NCBI RefSeq assembly: GCF_024703995.1
Contig: NZ_JAMXQV010000021.1
Location: forward strand, 114,420 to 178,419
Reading direction: 5' to 3'
Length of the DNA stretch: 64,000 nt
DNA from: Amycolatopsis iheyensis
Lineage (GTDB): Bacteria > Actinomycetota > Actinomycetes > Mycobacteriales > Pseudonocardiaceae
Shown: one piece after another, positions 52,730 to 61,286 of the stretch
Layout of the letters: the number at the start of each line of letters is the position of its first letter
How positions within the stretch are numbered: the stretch's first letter is position 1
Made by a program: the position numbers and the translations under genes
The notes under the pieces: generated by a model
Database searches by the model: none
The model's input: only the letters and a program-made list of their open reading frames with translations
Told to the model about the DNA's origin: nothing

Positions 52730-55639
52730 TCACACCAGCCCCGGCACGACACCGAACCGCGCGGCGGCCGCCGTCGCGATCGGTGTGCGGCCGTCGGTCT
52801 CGGCCCACATCTCGAGTTCGCGTCGCAGCGACTCGAGCGCCAGTTCGTCGAGCGAGATCCGGTCGGCGGCGACCCGGCCGGTCTCGTCCACCTCGCTCAC
52901 GGTCAGTTCCCGTAGCAGCACCAGGCCGCGGTCGGCGCCGCCGGGCTCGGTGATTTCGAGGACCTTGAAGCTGGTGCCGGGCACGAAGAGCGCGCGGTCG
53001 GCGACGCTCCCGTCCGGCTCCAGCAGCTTCGTCCGGCGGGCGGTGACCGACCAGACGAGGAAGTCAGTGTCACCGTCCGATGTGGACATCGGAGTGGTCG
53101 TGGTGTGCAGGAAACCCCACTCGGTGAGGACTTTCCGGGTCCGGTAGAGCGCCCACTGCGCGGCGGTCGGGCTGGTCGTGAAGCTCGCGGGCCCCCGGTG
53201 CGAGGGCAGCCGCCTGAGCCCGGCGACGACGCAGCGCGCGATCGGCACGTGCGGCCCGCTGCGCCCGGCCCGCAGCCCGGCGTCGACGGCCGCGCCCTTG
53301 GCCGAGAGGTAGAGCTGCACGGCGACGGCATCGGTGAGCACATCGGCCGGCGACGCGGCGAGCGCACCCTGGAAACCGGGGTGTTCGGAGAGGATCCGCG
53401 CGGCGGTGTTGGACATCAGGCCGTACTCGGCGCCGAGGGACTTGCGAAGCCACTCGCGTTCCTTGTCGACCCCGCGCTTGGGCACGAGGGCGGCGGCTTC
53501 GGCGGCGGGAGTGGGCTGCAGCCGCGCGCCGCTGGTACCGCCGCCCGCGACCTCGAGGGGCGAGGCCGCGGACGGCGGGGGCTCGGGGGTGTTCGCATCG
53601 TGGCTGGTCGGCGCCTCTGCCCCGGGCCCGGCGGCGGGACCACCGACGACTCCGGCGGGCGGCACCGCCGGCGGGGGTGCGGAGGCAGCACTCGCACCGC
53701 TGGGCACAATCGGACCGGGGTCGGCACCAGCCGAACCGGCGAGGACACCGGCCGGCGGCACCGCCGGCGGCGGCGTGGTAGCTGCACCACCGGGCACAAT
53801 CGGACCGGGGTCAGCACCAACCGAACCACCGACGACAGCAGCGAGCGGCACCGCCGGCAGGGGCGCGGAGGCAGCACTCGCACCGCTGGGCACAATCGGG
53901 GCGGGGTTGGTACCAGCCGAACCACCGACGACACCGGCCGGCGGCACCGCCGGCGGTGGCGGCGCGGGAACAGCACCACCGCTCGTCGGCGGGGCCGCGG
54001 AGGGCCGGGGCGTGGTCTCGGCGGTCGCACCGGACGGAAGATCCGTCGCCGTGCCCCCGGCGACCTCGGCAGGCTGCACCGCACCATCCGAGACCGCGCT
54101 GCCGGCCGCCCGGAGGCCTGCGGGCGGGACCGCCGGTGGCGGGAGCGGGATCGCCGGAGCTTCGGGCCGCGGAGTGACGGAAGCGCCGGTGTCCACCCGG
54201 GCGGGCGGCGTAGTGACCGGGCCGTCGGAAACCATCGCGACTCCGAGCTCCGCAGCGACCCGTGCCGGGGCGGCCGTCGTGATCGTCACTGCGTCAAGCG
54301 ACGACGCGACCACCGCGCCCGGGTCCAAGCGCTCCGAGATGGTCTGCAGCGGCGGCCCCTCGATCTGGGCCGGCGCGCGCCGCGGGGTCGCCGCCCTGGC
54401 TCGCTCTGCCAGCAACGCCGCCGCCGGGAGGATGCGGCTGAGGCCGCGGGTGTGGTCGTCCAGCCTGGCCAGGACGTCCTCGGCCAGGAAGCGCATGCGC
54501 TCGGCCGCGTCGGAGGAGACGTCGTAGGTCAGGTTGTGCGCCGTCGTGTCCAGCGTGACCCCGCGCAGTGCCTCCGCGGTGGGACCGGCGGCCGGCGGGC
54601 GCAGCAGGAGACCCGACTGGACGACCTCCAGCACCGCGTCCGGCGAATACCAGTACACCGCGGGCTCGATCTCCTTCAGCCCGGAGATCGGCGGGCGGTG
54701 GTCCAGCACCCGGGGCAGCGGCTGCCCCGGGACGTACGCCAGCTCGCGGGCGAACGGCGCCCAGACGAGGCTGCCGTCGTAGCGCACCGTCCAGACGTCG
54801 AACTCGTGCGGGGCGCCGATCGGGATTCCGGTGCAGAACCCGACCTCGCGACCCAGCAGGTCCGCGAGCGCCTGGCCCAGCGTCGTCCCGGCCGGGACCG
54901 ACATCGGGCCGTACTGGACGAAGCGAGCCTGGTGGCGTACGGGCTCAGGCAGGCGCATCCACAGCCGCGCCGCGTCGTCCATCGTCAGGGGCGGGCACCC
55001 CGGACAGCCGAGGACGATCGTCATCGTGTCCAGCAGCGCCGGCAGGCCGCGGATCAGCGCCGAGCGGTGGTGACCCAGCCGGCGGTCGACGCCCACTGGG
55101 CGGATCCAGAGACCGCCCGGCAACGGCTCGGCCACGCCGCGCGAGCTCGTCGACGTCAGCTCGGACGTGACGCCCGAATCCCAGGATGGACGTGGGAAGC
55201 GCTTCGCCTCCCACCTCGGCGGCCGGCCCGGCTGGAACCGGACCCAGCCGCTACCGCGTCCACTGTGGACGAACAGGGCGCCGCCCGCGCTCGGGATCAC
55301 CGAACCGTCCGGGGCGAGCACCGGACGGCCGATCCGCTCGGCCAGCCACTGACCCGCCAGCGCCGACGTCTCGCGCGAGCGCCCGCCGATGACCAGGCGC
55401 ACCCCGCGCCGGCGCCGCGGCAGTGCCTTCGCCACCGACTCCCACAGGGAGATCGGCGAGTCCACCGGCAGGTCGACGACGACGAGATCGTGCTCGGCGT
55501 CGGCGGCGACGCCCAGCGCGAGCGCCTGCGCCTCGTCCGTCATCCCGGTGGCGGGGTGCACGACCAGCGCGTTGCCGACCGTCTGCCGGCTCAGGTCGGT
55601 GTCCGGGCCGCCGCGGCGGCGCGTCAGCGAGAGATCCAT
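52730..55639 (-). CDS. T7SS-locus protein with ART-like C-terminus
   Basis: 969 residues (GGAGGG 5 nt before ATG). Residues 1-420 are a conserved-looking domain (LVVVDLPVDSPISLWESVA, RLVIGGRSRETSALAGQWLA) without a family I can name. Residues 430-715 are a Pro/Ala/Val/Gly linker with three to four tandem variants of PPAVPPAGVVGGSAG. Residues about 780-969 resemble ADP-ribosyltransferases: LPSHRGPASF (R815), a serine-rich STS (852-854) and RALFVPGTSFKVLEI, but the usual E-x-E before that strand is absent. It may be a divergent or inactive ART, substrate or adaptor. It sits between the mini EccB and the AAA gene. Confidence 0.72.
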   Translation of the reverse strand: MDLSLTRRRGGPDTDLSRQTVGNALVVHPATGMTDEAQALALGVAADAEHDLVVVDLPVDSPISLWESVAKALPRRRRGVRLVIGGRSRETSALAGQWLAERIGRPVLAPDGSVIPSAGGALFVHSGRGSGWVRFQPGRPPRWEAKRFPRPSWDSGVTSELTSTSSRGVAEPLPGGLWIRPVGVDRRLGHHRSALIRGLPALLDTMTIVLGCPGCPPLTMDDAARLWMRLPEPVRHQARFVQYGPMSVPAGTTLGQALADLLGREVGFCTGIPIGAPHEFDVWTVRYDGSLVWAPFARELAYVPGQPLPRVLDHRPPISGLKEIEPAVYWYSPDAVLEVVQSGLLLRPPAAGPTAEALRGVTLDTTAHNLTYDVSSDAAERMRFLAEDVLARLDDHTRGLSRILPAAALLAERARAATPRRAPAQIEGPPLQTISERLDPGAVVASSLDAVTITTAAPARVAAELGVAMVSDGPVTTPPARVDTGASVTPRPEAPAIPLPPPAVPPAGLRAAGSAVSDGAVQPAEVAGGTATDLPSGATAETTPRPSAAPPTSGGAVPAPPPPAVPPAGVVGGSAGTNPAPIVPSGASAASAPLPAVPLAAVVGGSVGADPGPIVPGGAATTPPPAVPPAGVLAGSAGADPGPIVPSGASAASAPPPAVPPAGVVGGPAAGPGAEAPTSHDANTPEPPPSAASPLEVAGGGTSGARLQPTPAAEAAALVPKRGVDKEREWLRKSLGAEYGLMSNTAARILSEHPGFQGALAASPADVLTDAVAVQLYLSAKGAAVDAGLRAGRSGPHVPIARCVVAGLRRLPSHRGPASFTTSPTAAQWALYRTRKVLTEWGFLHTTTTPMSTSDGDTDFLVWSVTARRTKLLEPDGSVADRALFVPGTSFKVLEITEPGGADRGLVLLRELTVSEVDETGRVAADRISLDELALESLRRELEMWAETDGRTPIATAAAARFGVVPGLV

Positions 55640-55652
55640 GGTGACCCTCCGA

Positions 55653-55889
55653 TCAGGCTCGGCGGACCGGCGGCGCCTGGACGGCGTGGCCGGTGTGGTG
55701 GGCGATCAGGCCGAACACGAAGAACCCCAGCACGATCAGCACCGCCAGCGCCGCGCCGACCAGCAGGCCGGTCCAGGTGCGCTTGGCGGGCACGTCGAGG
55801 TGGCTCGCGTCGCCGAGCACGAGGGCCGAGGTCATCCGTCCGATGAGGAACGAGTACGCCTCGACGTGGTCTTTCTGCGTCTGCACCAT
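55653..55889 (-). CDS. minimal EccB-like membrane protein
   Basis: 78 residues. The N-terminal helix with VEAYSFLIGRMTSALVLGD and the single transmembrane segment LLVGAALAVLIVLGFFVFGL match the first 70-80 residues of EccB, but the large extracytoplasmic domain that follows in ordinary EccB (about 400 residues) is absent: a stop comes 10 residues after the membrane segment, and the next gene starts 13 bp later. It lies next to eccD and eccC, where full-length EccB belongs in an ESX core complex. It may be a reduced scaffold, or full EccB may be encoded elsewhere. Confidence 0.7.
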   Translation of the reverse strand: MVQTQKDHVEAYSFLIGRMTSALVLGDASHLDVPAKRTWTGLLVGAALAVLIVLGFFVFGLIAHHTGHAVQAPPVRRA

Positions 55890-55893
55890 GGTT

Positions 55894-57282
55894 TCAGCCC
55901 GTCAGTCCGATAGCCCACGCGTAAGTCCCGAACAGCTGCAAGAGGATCGGGAGGATCGCGACGGCGCTCAGCGTCTCCAGCCAGTTGGCCAGGTGGCCCC
56001 AGATCGGCAGCAGCCGGCGCGGCGGGGGCCGCAGCATGGCCAGCACCAGCAGGAAGAACACCAGCACCACGCCCGCCGCGGACGCCCCACGCCAGTCCGG
56101 GGCGAGCGGCTCGATCAGCGAAAACGCCAGCAGCACCAGGCCGAGGGCGCCGGCGACGGCCAGCGGCACCCGCTGCCACACGCCCAGCAGGCTGCGCGAA
56201 CGCATCAGCACCGCCGCCGCGAGCAACCCGGCGAGGATGCCCGGGAACAGGCCCTGGCCGACCAGGAACGGGAAGCAGCAGGCGAACACGACCGCCGATG
56301 TGACGCAGGCGATCGTCAGGTAACCGTCGGCGTACGCGGTCTGCGTGACCATCTTCTCCGCCGGGGCGGGCTCGATGTCGTACTGCAGCTCGTCGGCCGT
56401 GCGCGGCAGCTGCGGGCCGCGGATGCGGGCGAACCGGATGCCGATCCGCGGCGCGAACACCAGCAGTCCGATGAGGACGGCCGACACCAGCGCGGCCGAC
56501 TGCACCGGGGAGAACTCCGGGCCGTGGTGCAGCCACAGCGTCACCGCGCCGGCGGCCCCGAGCGCCACGACGGTCCCGAACGGGACGAACGGCGTGACCC
56601 GCGCCCACGCGGCCCGGCCGCCCAGCATCGCCCCGCCCGCCAGGCCGAAGGCGAGGCAACCGGACAGCAGCGGCGCGGTCTGCAGGTCGAACGCCGGCCC
56701 GAGGCCCGCGACGGCGACCGAACCCGCCACGAACGCGAACCCGCACCCGCCCAGGCCGAGCAGCGTGATCAACGCCGTGTCTTCGGAACGGACCCCCGAG
56801 CCGATGGCCGCGACCAGCAGGCCCAGCGCCACGACCGCGCAGCCGAGGGCGGACAGGCCGGTCGCGCCCGGGTAGAGCAGCACCCGGGCCAGCACCAGCA
56901 GGCCCGCGATGGCGAAGCCGAGGAACAGGAACCGGTTGAACTCGGGCTTCCAGCGGCCGGACTGGCGGCTGACGGCGGTGGCCATGCCGTCGGCGATGTC
57001 GTCGAAGTCCAGTTCCGGCAACGGGTCCAGCCGGGGGCGGAGGTGGAACTCCTCCCCCTCCTTCCAGTCCAGCGACTCCGGCGTGCCCGCCGGGTCGAGC
57101 GGCGCCTCGCCGAGGCGCTGCAGGACCCACGAGTCGCCGGTGTCGTCGTGGCCGCCGGTGTGCCGCAGCAGCACCGGCAGCAGGCTCGTCACCGGGACAC
57201 CCATCGGCACGGCCAGGTCGGCGCGTCCCCGCGGGCCGTGCACGGTGATCCGGCACAGCTCGCCCTGCTGCATGGCGGTCAA
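55894..57282 (-). CDS. eccD: EccD, T7SS channel membrane protein
   Basis: 462 residues. The N-terminal 80 or so residues are the ubiquitin-like cytosolic domain (CRITVHGPRGRADLAVPMG) and about 11 transmembrane helices follow, as in EccD. The start is a TTG at 57282 overlapping the eccC stop by 4 bp with GGGAG well placed; an ATG at 57273 is the alternative. EccD dimers line the membrane pore of the ESX complex and bind EccC and EccB. Confidence 0.88.
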   Translation of the reverse strand: MTAMQQGELCRITVHGPRGRADLAVPMGVPVTSLLPVLLRHTGGHDDTGDSWVLQRLGEAPLDPAGTPESLDWKEGEEFHLRPRLDPLPELDFDDIADGMATAVSRQSGRWKPEFNRFLFLGFAIAGLLVLARVLLYPGATGLSALGCAVVALGLLVAAIGSGVRSEDTALITLLGLGGCGFAFVAGSVAVAGLGPAFDLQTAPLLSGCLAFGLAGGAMLGGRAAWARVTPFVPFGTVVALGAAGAVTLWLHHGPEFSPVQSAALVSAVLIGLLVFAPRIGIRFARIRGPQLPRTADELQYDIEPAPAEKMVTQTAYADGYLTIACVTSAVVFACCFPFLVGQGLFPGILAGLLAAAVLMRSRSLLGVWQRVPLAVAGALGLVLLAFSLIEPLAPDWRGASAAGVVLVFFLLVLAMLRPPPRRLLPIWGHLANWLETLSAVAILPILLQLFGTYAWAIGLTG

Positions 57283-60200
57283 CGTCCGCTCCCTTCGAGA
57301 GTGCCGAACCCGCTGCCGACGAGCTGGTCGGGACCGGGGACGAACCCGGTCTGGACGAGCTTCACGCCGCGGCGGGTGACGAGCTGGGCCCGGCCGGCCG
57401 GCAGCTTGCGCGGCGCGGCCTCGCCCAGGAACTTGCCTTCCTCCTTGGGGTAGGAGAAGACGACGCCGGGGCTGCCCAGCTCCCAGAGCCGGCGCAGGAC
57501 CGGGTCGCTCAGCGCCCGCATGGCGCCCGACGTGCTGCGCGCGACGACCAGGTGCATGCCGATGTAGGCGCCCTGGGCGAGCAGGGACAGCAGCGGCTCG
57601 AGCGGTGAGCCCATGCCGCCGGTGAGCAGCTGGTAGTCATCGACGACGAGGAACAGCCGCGGCCCGGTCCACCAGTCGCGGCGCTTGAGCCGGTCGGCGG
57701 TGACGCTCTGGTCCGGCACCCGCGGCGAGAGCGAGACGCCGGTCTGGTTCGCCAGCTCCTGCAGGGCTTCGGTCGTCGTCGCGTAGCCGACGCGGTAGGC
57801 CTCGGGCACCTCGGCGTCGAGCTGGCGGCTCGGGTCGGCGAGCACGATCTTCGCCTCGCCGGGCCCGTAGCGGGCGGTGATCGAGCGCAGGACCAGCCGC
57901 AGCAGGTTGGTCTTGCCGGTCTCGTTGTCGCCGAACACCAGCAGGTGCGGGGTGGCGCGGAAGTCGTGCCACACCGGCAGCAGCCGCTGCTCGTCCTGGC
58001 CCAGGGCCAGCCGCAGGTCGCCGTCGGGCCGGGGCAGCTCGGACAGCGGCAACGTCGCGGGCAGCAGCCGCACCGCCGGCGCGCGGCGGCCCGGCCAGAA
58101 CGTGTGCACCTCTTCGGCGACGGCCTTGGTCGCCGCCGCGAGGTCGTCGGTGGCGGCGCTGCCGTCCATCCGGGGCAGGCCGGCGAGGAAGTGCAGGCCG
58201 TCCGGGGTCAGGCCGCGGCCCGGCTGGCTCGGCACGGTCTTCGCCTTGCGGGAGCCGATCTCCGACTCCATCGGGTCGCCGAGGCGCAGCTCGAACCGGG
58301 TCTGCAGCAGGTCGCGCAGGTACGGGCGGATCTCCGACCAGCGGGTCGAGGCGACGACGACGTGGATGCCGAACGACAGGCCACGCGAGGCCAGCTCGCC
58401 GATCTTCTGCTCCAGCTCGGAGTAGTCGTTCTTGAGCGAGTACCAGCCGTCGACGACGAGGAAGACGTCCCCGAACGCGTCGTCGACCTGGCCGGCGCGG
58501 CGCAGCCGGCGGTAGACGTCCATGGACTCGACCCCGCGCTCGGAGAAGATGTTCTCCCGGTGCTCCATGATCTGCGAGATCTCTTCGATGGTCCGCACGA
58601 CCCGGTCGCGTTCGAGGCGGGTGGCGACCGAGCCGACGTGCGGCAGGCCGCTGATCGACATGATGCCGCCGCCACCGAAGTCCAGCCCGTAGAACTGGAC
58701 CTCCTCCGGCGTGTGGGTCATGGCCAGGGCCAGCACGAGGGTCCGCAGCAGCGTCGACTTGCCGGTCTGCGGGCCGCCGACGACCGCCACGTGCCCGGCC
58801 GCGCCGGACAGGTCGGCCGTCAGCAGCTCGCGGACCTGCTCGAACGGCCGGTCGATCATGCCCAGCGGCACGCGCAGCCGGCCCAGCTGGGCCGGGTCCT
58901 GGACGCTCATGCCGCGCACGGCGTCCGGCAGGACGCCCGGCAGCAGCGCGTCGAGGCTGGGCGAGTCGGCCAGCGGCGGCAGCCACACCTGGCGCGCCGC
59001 CGGGCCCGCGCCGGCCAGCCGCTCGACGAACGCGTCGGCCAGGGTCGGGCCGCTCGGAGCGGTTTCGAGGACTTCCTGGGCCGTCTTCTCGGTCTTCGTG
59101 TCGGGTTCGTCGTCGCGGACGATGAACCGGGTCGGCCGGACCTGGGTGAAGAACGGGACGACCTCGGCGCTCGCGCGGGCGACGTCGCTCGCGCCGTCCC
59201 CGCTGCCGGCCGGGACCGGCCCGGAGACGTACGCGGCCTTGAAGCGCACCAGGTTCGTCGTGTCGATCTTGAGGTAGCCGTTGCCCGGTTCGGACGGCAG
59301 CTCGTAAGCGCTGCCGACGCCGATGACGCTGCGGGACTCCATCGAGGAGAACGTCCGCAGCGCGATCCGGTACGACAGGTGCCCTTCGACGCGGTGGATC
59401 CGGCCCTCGTCCAGCCGCTGCGAAGCGAGCAGCAGGTGCACGCCGAGGCTGCGGCCCAGCCGGCCGACCGAGACGAACAGCTCCATGAACTCCGGCTTCG
59501 CGCTCAGCAGCTCGGAGAACTCGTCGACGACCAGGAACAGCGTCGGCATCGGCGGCAGCTGCTCGCCGGCCGCGCGGGCCTTCTCGTACTCGAACAGCGA
59601 CGGGTGCCCGCTGGCGCGAAGCTGCTCCTGGCGGCGCACCATCTCGCCGTTGAGGGAGTCCTGCATCCGGTCGACCAGCGGCAGCTCGTCGGCGAGGTTG
59701 GTGATCATCGCCGAGGTGTGCGGCAGCCGGTCCATGCCGAGGAACGTCGCGCCGCCCTTGAAGTCGACGAGGACGAAGTTGAGGATCTCCGACGAGTGCG
59801 TCGCGGCCAGGCCGAGCACCAGCGTGCGCAGCAGCTCGGACTTGCCCGAGCCGGTGGCGCCGATGAGCATGCCGTGCGGGCCCATGCCGCCCTGCGCGGA
59901 CTCCTTGAGGTCCAGCTCGACGATCTCGCCGTCTTCGGTGACGCCGATCGGGACCGACATCCGCGCGCGCTGCACGGCGCGGGGGCGCCACTGCGCGGGG
60001 ATGTCGAAGCTGTGGACGTCGCGGATGCCCAGCAGCGCCGTGAGCCCGAAGTCGCTCTCGAGGGGCTGTTCGGCGATCTCCAGGGTGCCGCTGGTCCGCT
60101 TGGGCGACAGCAGCCGGGCCAGGCCCTCGATCTGCGTCACGGACAGCTCGTCGCGGACCGCGGACCCGACCGCGGTGCCCGCCGGGAACTCGACGCGATC

Positions 60201-61286
60201 GTCCTTTGTGGTCAGACGCAGCACCTTGGGGCCGCCGGGGAGCGCGCCGGTGACGTCCAGCAGGACGACGTTGCGCAGGCCCGCGCCCAGCAGCCGCGAC
60301 GACTCGGGGATCGCCGCCAGGTGCGCGACGATCACCACGAACGGCTCGGTCGTGGTCGGGCCGACGGCCTTGTCGTGGTCATCGCGGTCGGCGACGTCGG
60401 GGCCGAGGACGTCCATCAGGTCGTCGTGGTCGGCGGCCAGCAGCCGCAGCGGGCCGGCCGGGTCGCGCAGGGTGGCGTGCTGGTTGTGCGGCAGCCACTT
60501 CACCCAGTCCCACTGGGACTGCGCGGCTTCGGTGGTGAGCACGGCGATCCGTAGCTCGTCCGGCGAGTGGAACACGACCAGCTGGGCGAGCATCGCCCGC
60601 ACCAGGCTCACGGCGGCCTCGGGGTCGCCGTCGAACTCGACGCTGGTGAAGCTGCGCAGGCCGACCGCCGTCGGGATGCCCGACAGCGACCGGTAGGTCT
60701 CGGTGAAGCGGCGCAGCGAGATCGCCGACAGCGGTTCGAGGTCCTCGATCGGCTTGGTGACCGGCGGGACCAGTTCGAGGGCCGACTGCTGCGAGCCCAG
60801 GCCGATGCGGACGCGGCCGAAGTCATCGTGGCTGACCCGCCGCTCCCACAGCCGCCGTCCCATGGCCAGCGACCACAGCGAGTCCGGCGACGGGTTGTTC
60901 CACGCCACCGCGCGCCGCTGCTGCTCCGCGGTCGCCCGGGCCCGGGTGCGGACCTGCGCGATGTAGCGCAGGTAGTCCCGGCGTTCGGCGCGCATCTTGC
61001 GCTTGCGCTCGCCGACCGCGCGGGTGAGCTGGCCGACGCTCATGGCCATCATGGACAGGCCCATGCCACCGCCGAGCACGTAGGTCATCGGTGAGCTGCC
61101 GCCGACGCCGGAGAACGACAGCACCATCACCATCGACCCGATGCCCATCGGCAGCATCATGAGCAGCGAGTTGAAGTCCCGCGCCGCCGGTTCGGCGAGC
61201 ACGGGCGGCTCCTGCAGCTCTTCCTGGCCTTCGGGCAGTTCCGGGCCGGACGCGCGCGGGCCGCGCTTGACGGTCTCCGTGCTCAC
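57279..61286 (-). CDS. eccC: EccC, FtsK/SpoIIIE-type T7SS motor
   Basis: 1335 residues from a GTG, a single fused EccCa-EccCb. Two membrane helices at about 45-90 precede three ATPase domains: D1 with GATGSGKSE (K482) and Walker B FLVVDEFSELL, D2 with GGPQTGKST (K843) and FLVVDGWYSLK, D3 with GDNETGKTN (K1125) and FLVVDDYQLL. Only D1 keeps the catalytic Asp-Glu pair, fitting the general finding that D2 and D3 mainly bind substrate. Its start overlaps the preceding gene's stop by 4 bp. Confidence 0.95.
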   Translation of the reverse strand: MSTETVKRGPRASGPELPEGQEELQEPPVLAEPAARDFNSLLMMLPMGIGSMVMVLSFSGVGGSSPMTYVLGGGMGLSMMAMSVGQLTRAVGERKRKMRAERRDYLRYIAQVRTRARATAEQQRRAVAWNNPSPDSLWSLAMGRRLWERRVSHDDFGRVRIGLGSQQSALELVPPVTKPIEDLEPLSAISLRRFTETYRSLSGIPTAVGLRSFTSVEFDGDPEAAVSLVRAMLAQLVVFHSPDELRIAVLTTEAAQSQWDWVKWLPHNQHATLRDPAGPLRLLAADHDDLMDVLGPDVADRDDHDKAVGPTTTEPFVVIVAHLAAIPESSRLLGAGLRNVVLLDVTGALPGGPKVLRLTTKDDRVEFPAGTAVGSAVRDELSVTQIEGLARLLSPKRTSGTLEIAEQPLESDFGLTALLGIRDVHSFDIPAQWRPRAVQRARMSVPIGVTEDGEIVELDLKESAQGGMGPHGMLIGATGSGKSELLRTLVLGLAATHSSEILNFVLVDFKGGATFLGMDRLPHTSAMITNLADELPLVDRMQDSLNGEMVRRQEQLRASGHPSLFEYEKARAAGEQLPPMPTLFLVVDEFSELLSAKPEFMELFVSVGRLGRSLGVHLLLASQRLDEGRIHRVEGHLSYRIALRTFSSMESRSVIGVGSAYELPSEPGNGYLKIDTTNLVRFKAAYVSGPVPAGSGDGASDVARASAEVVPFFTQVRPTRFIVRDDEPDTKTEKTAQEVLETAPSGPTLADAFVERLAGAGPAARQVWLPPLADSPSLDALLPGVLPDAVRGMSVQDPAQLGRLRVPLGMIDRPFEQVRELLTADLSGAAGHVAVVGGPQTGKSTLLRTLVLALAMTHTPEEVQFYGLDFGGGGIMSISGLPHVGSVATRLERDRVVRTIEEISQIMEHRENIFSERGVESMDVYRRLRRAGQVDDAFGDVFLVVDGWYSLKNDYSELEQKIGELASRGLSFGIHVVVASTRWSEIRPYLRDLLQTRFELRLGDPMESEIGSRKAKTVPSQPGRGLTPDGLHFLAGLPRMDGSAATDDLAAATKAVAEEVHTFWPGRRAPAVRLLPATLPLSELPRPDGDLRLALGQDEQRLLPVWHDFRATPHLLVFGDNETGKTNLLRLVLRSITARYGPGEAKIVLADPSRQLDAEVPEAYRVGYATTTEALQELANQTGVSLSPRVPDQSVTADRLKRRDWWTGPRLFLVVDDYQLLTGGMGSPLEPLLSLLAQGAYIGMHLVVARSTSGAMRALSDPVLRRLWELGSPGVVFSYPKEEGKFLGEAAPRKLPAGRAQLVTRRGVKLVQTGFVPGPDQLVGSGFGTLEGSGR

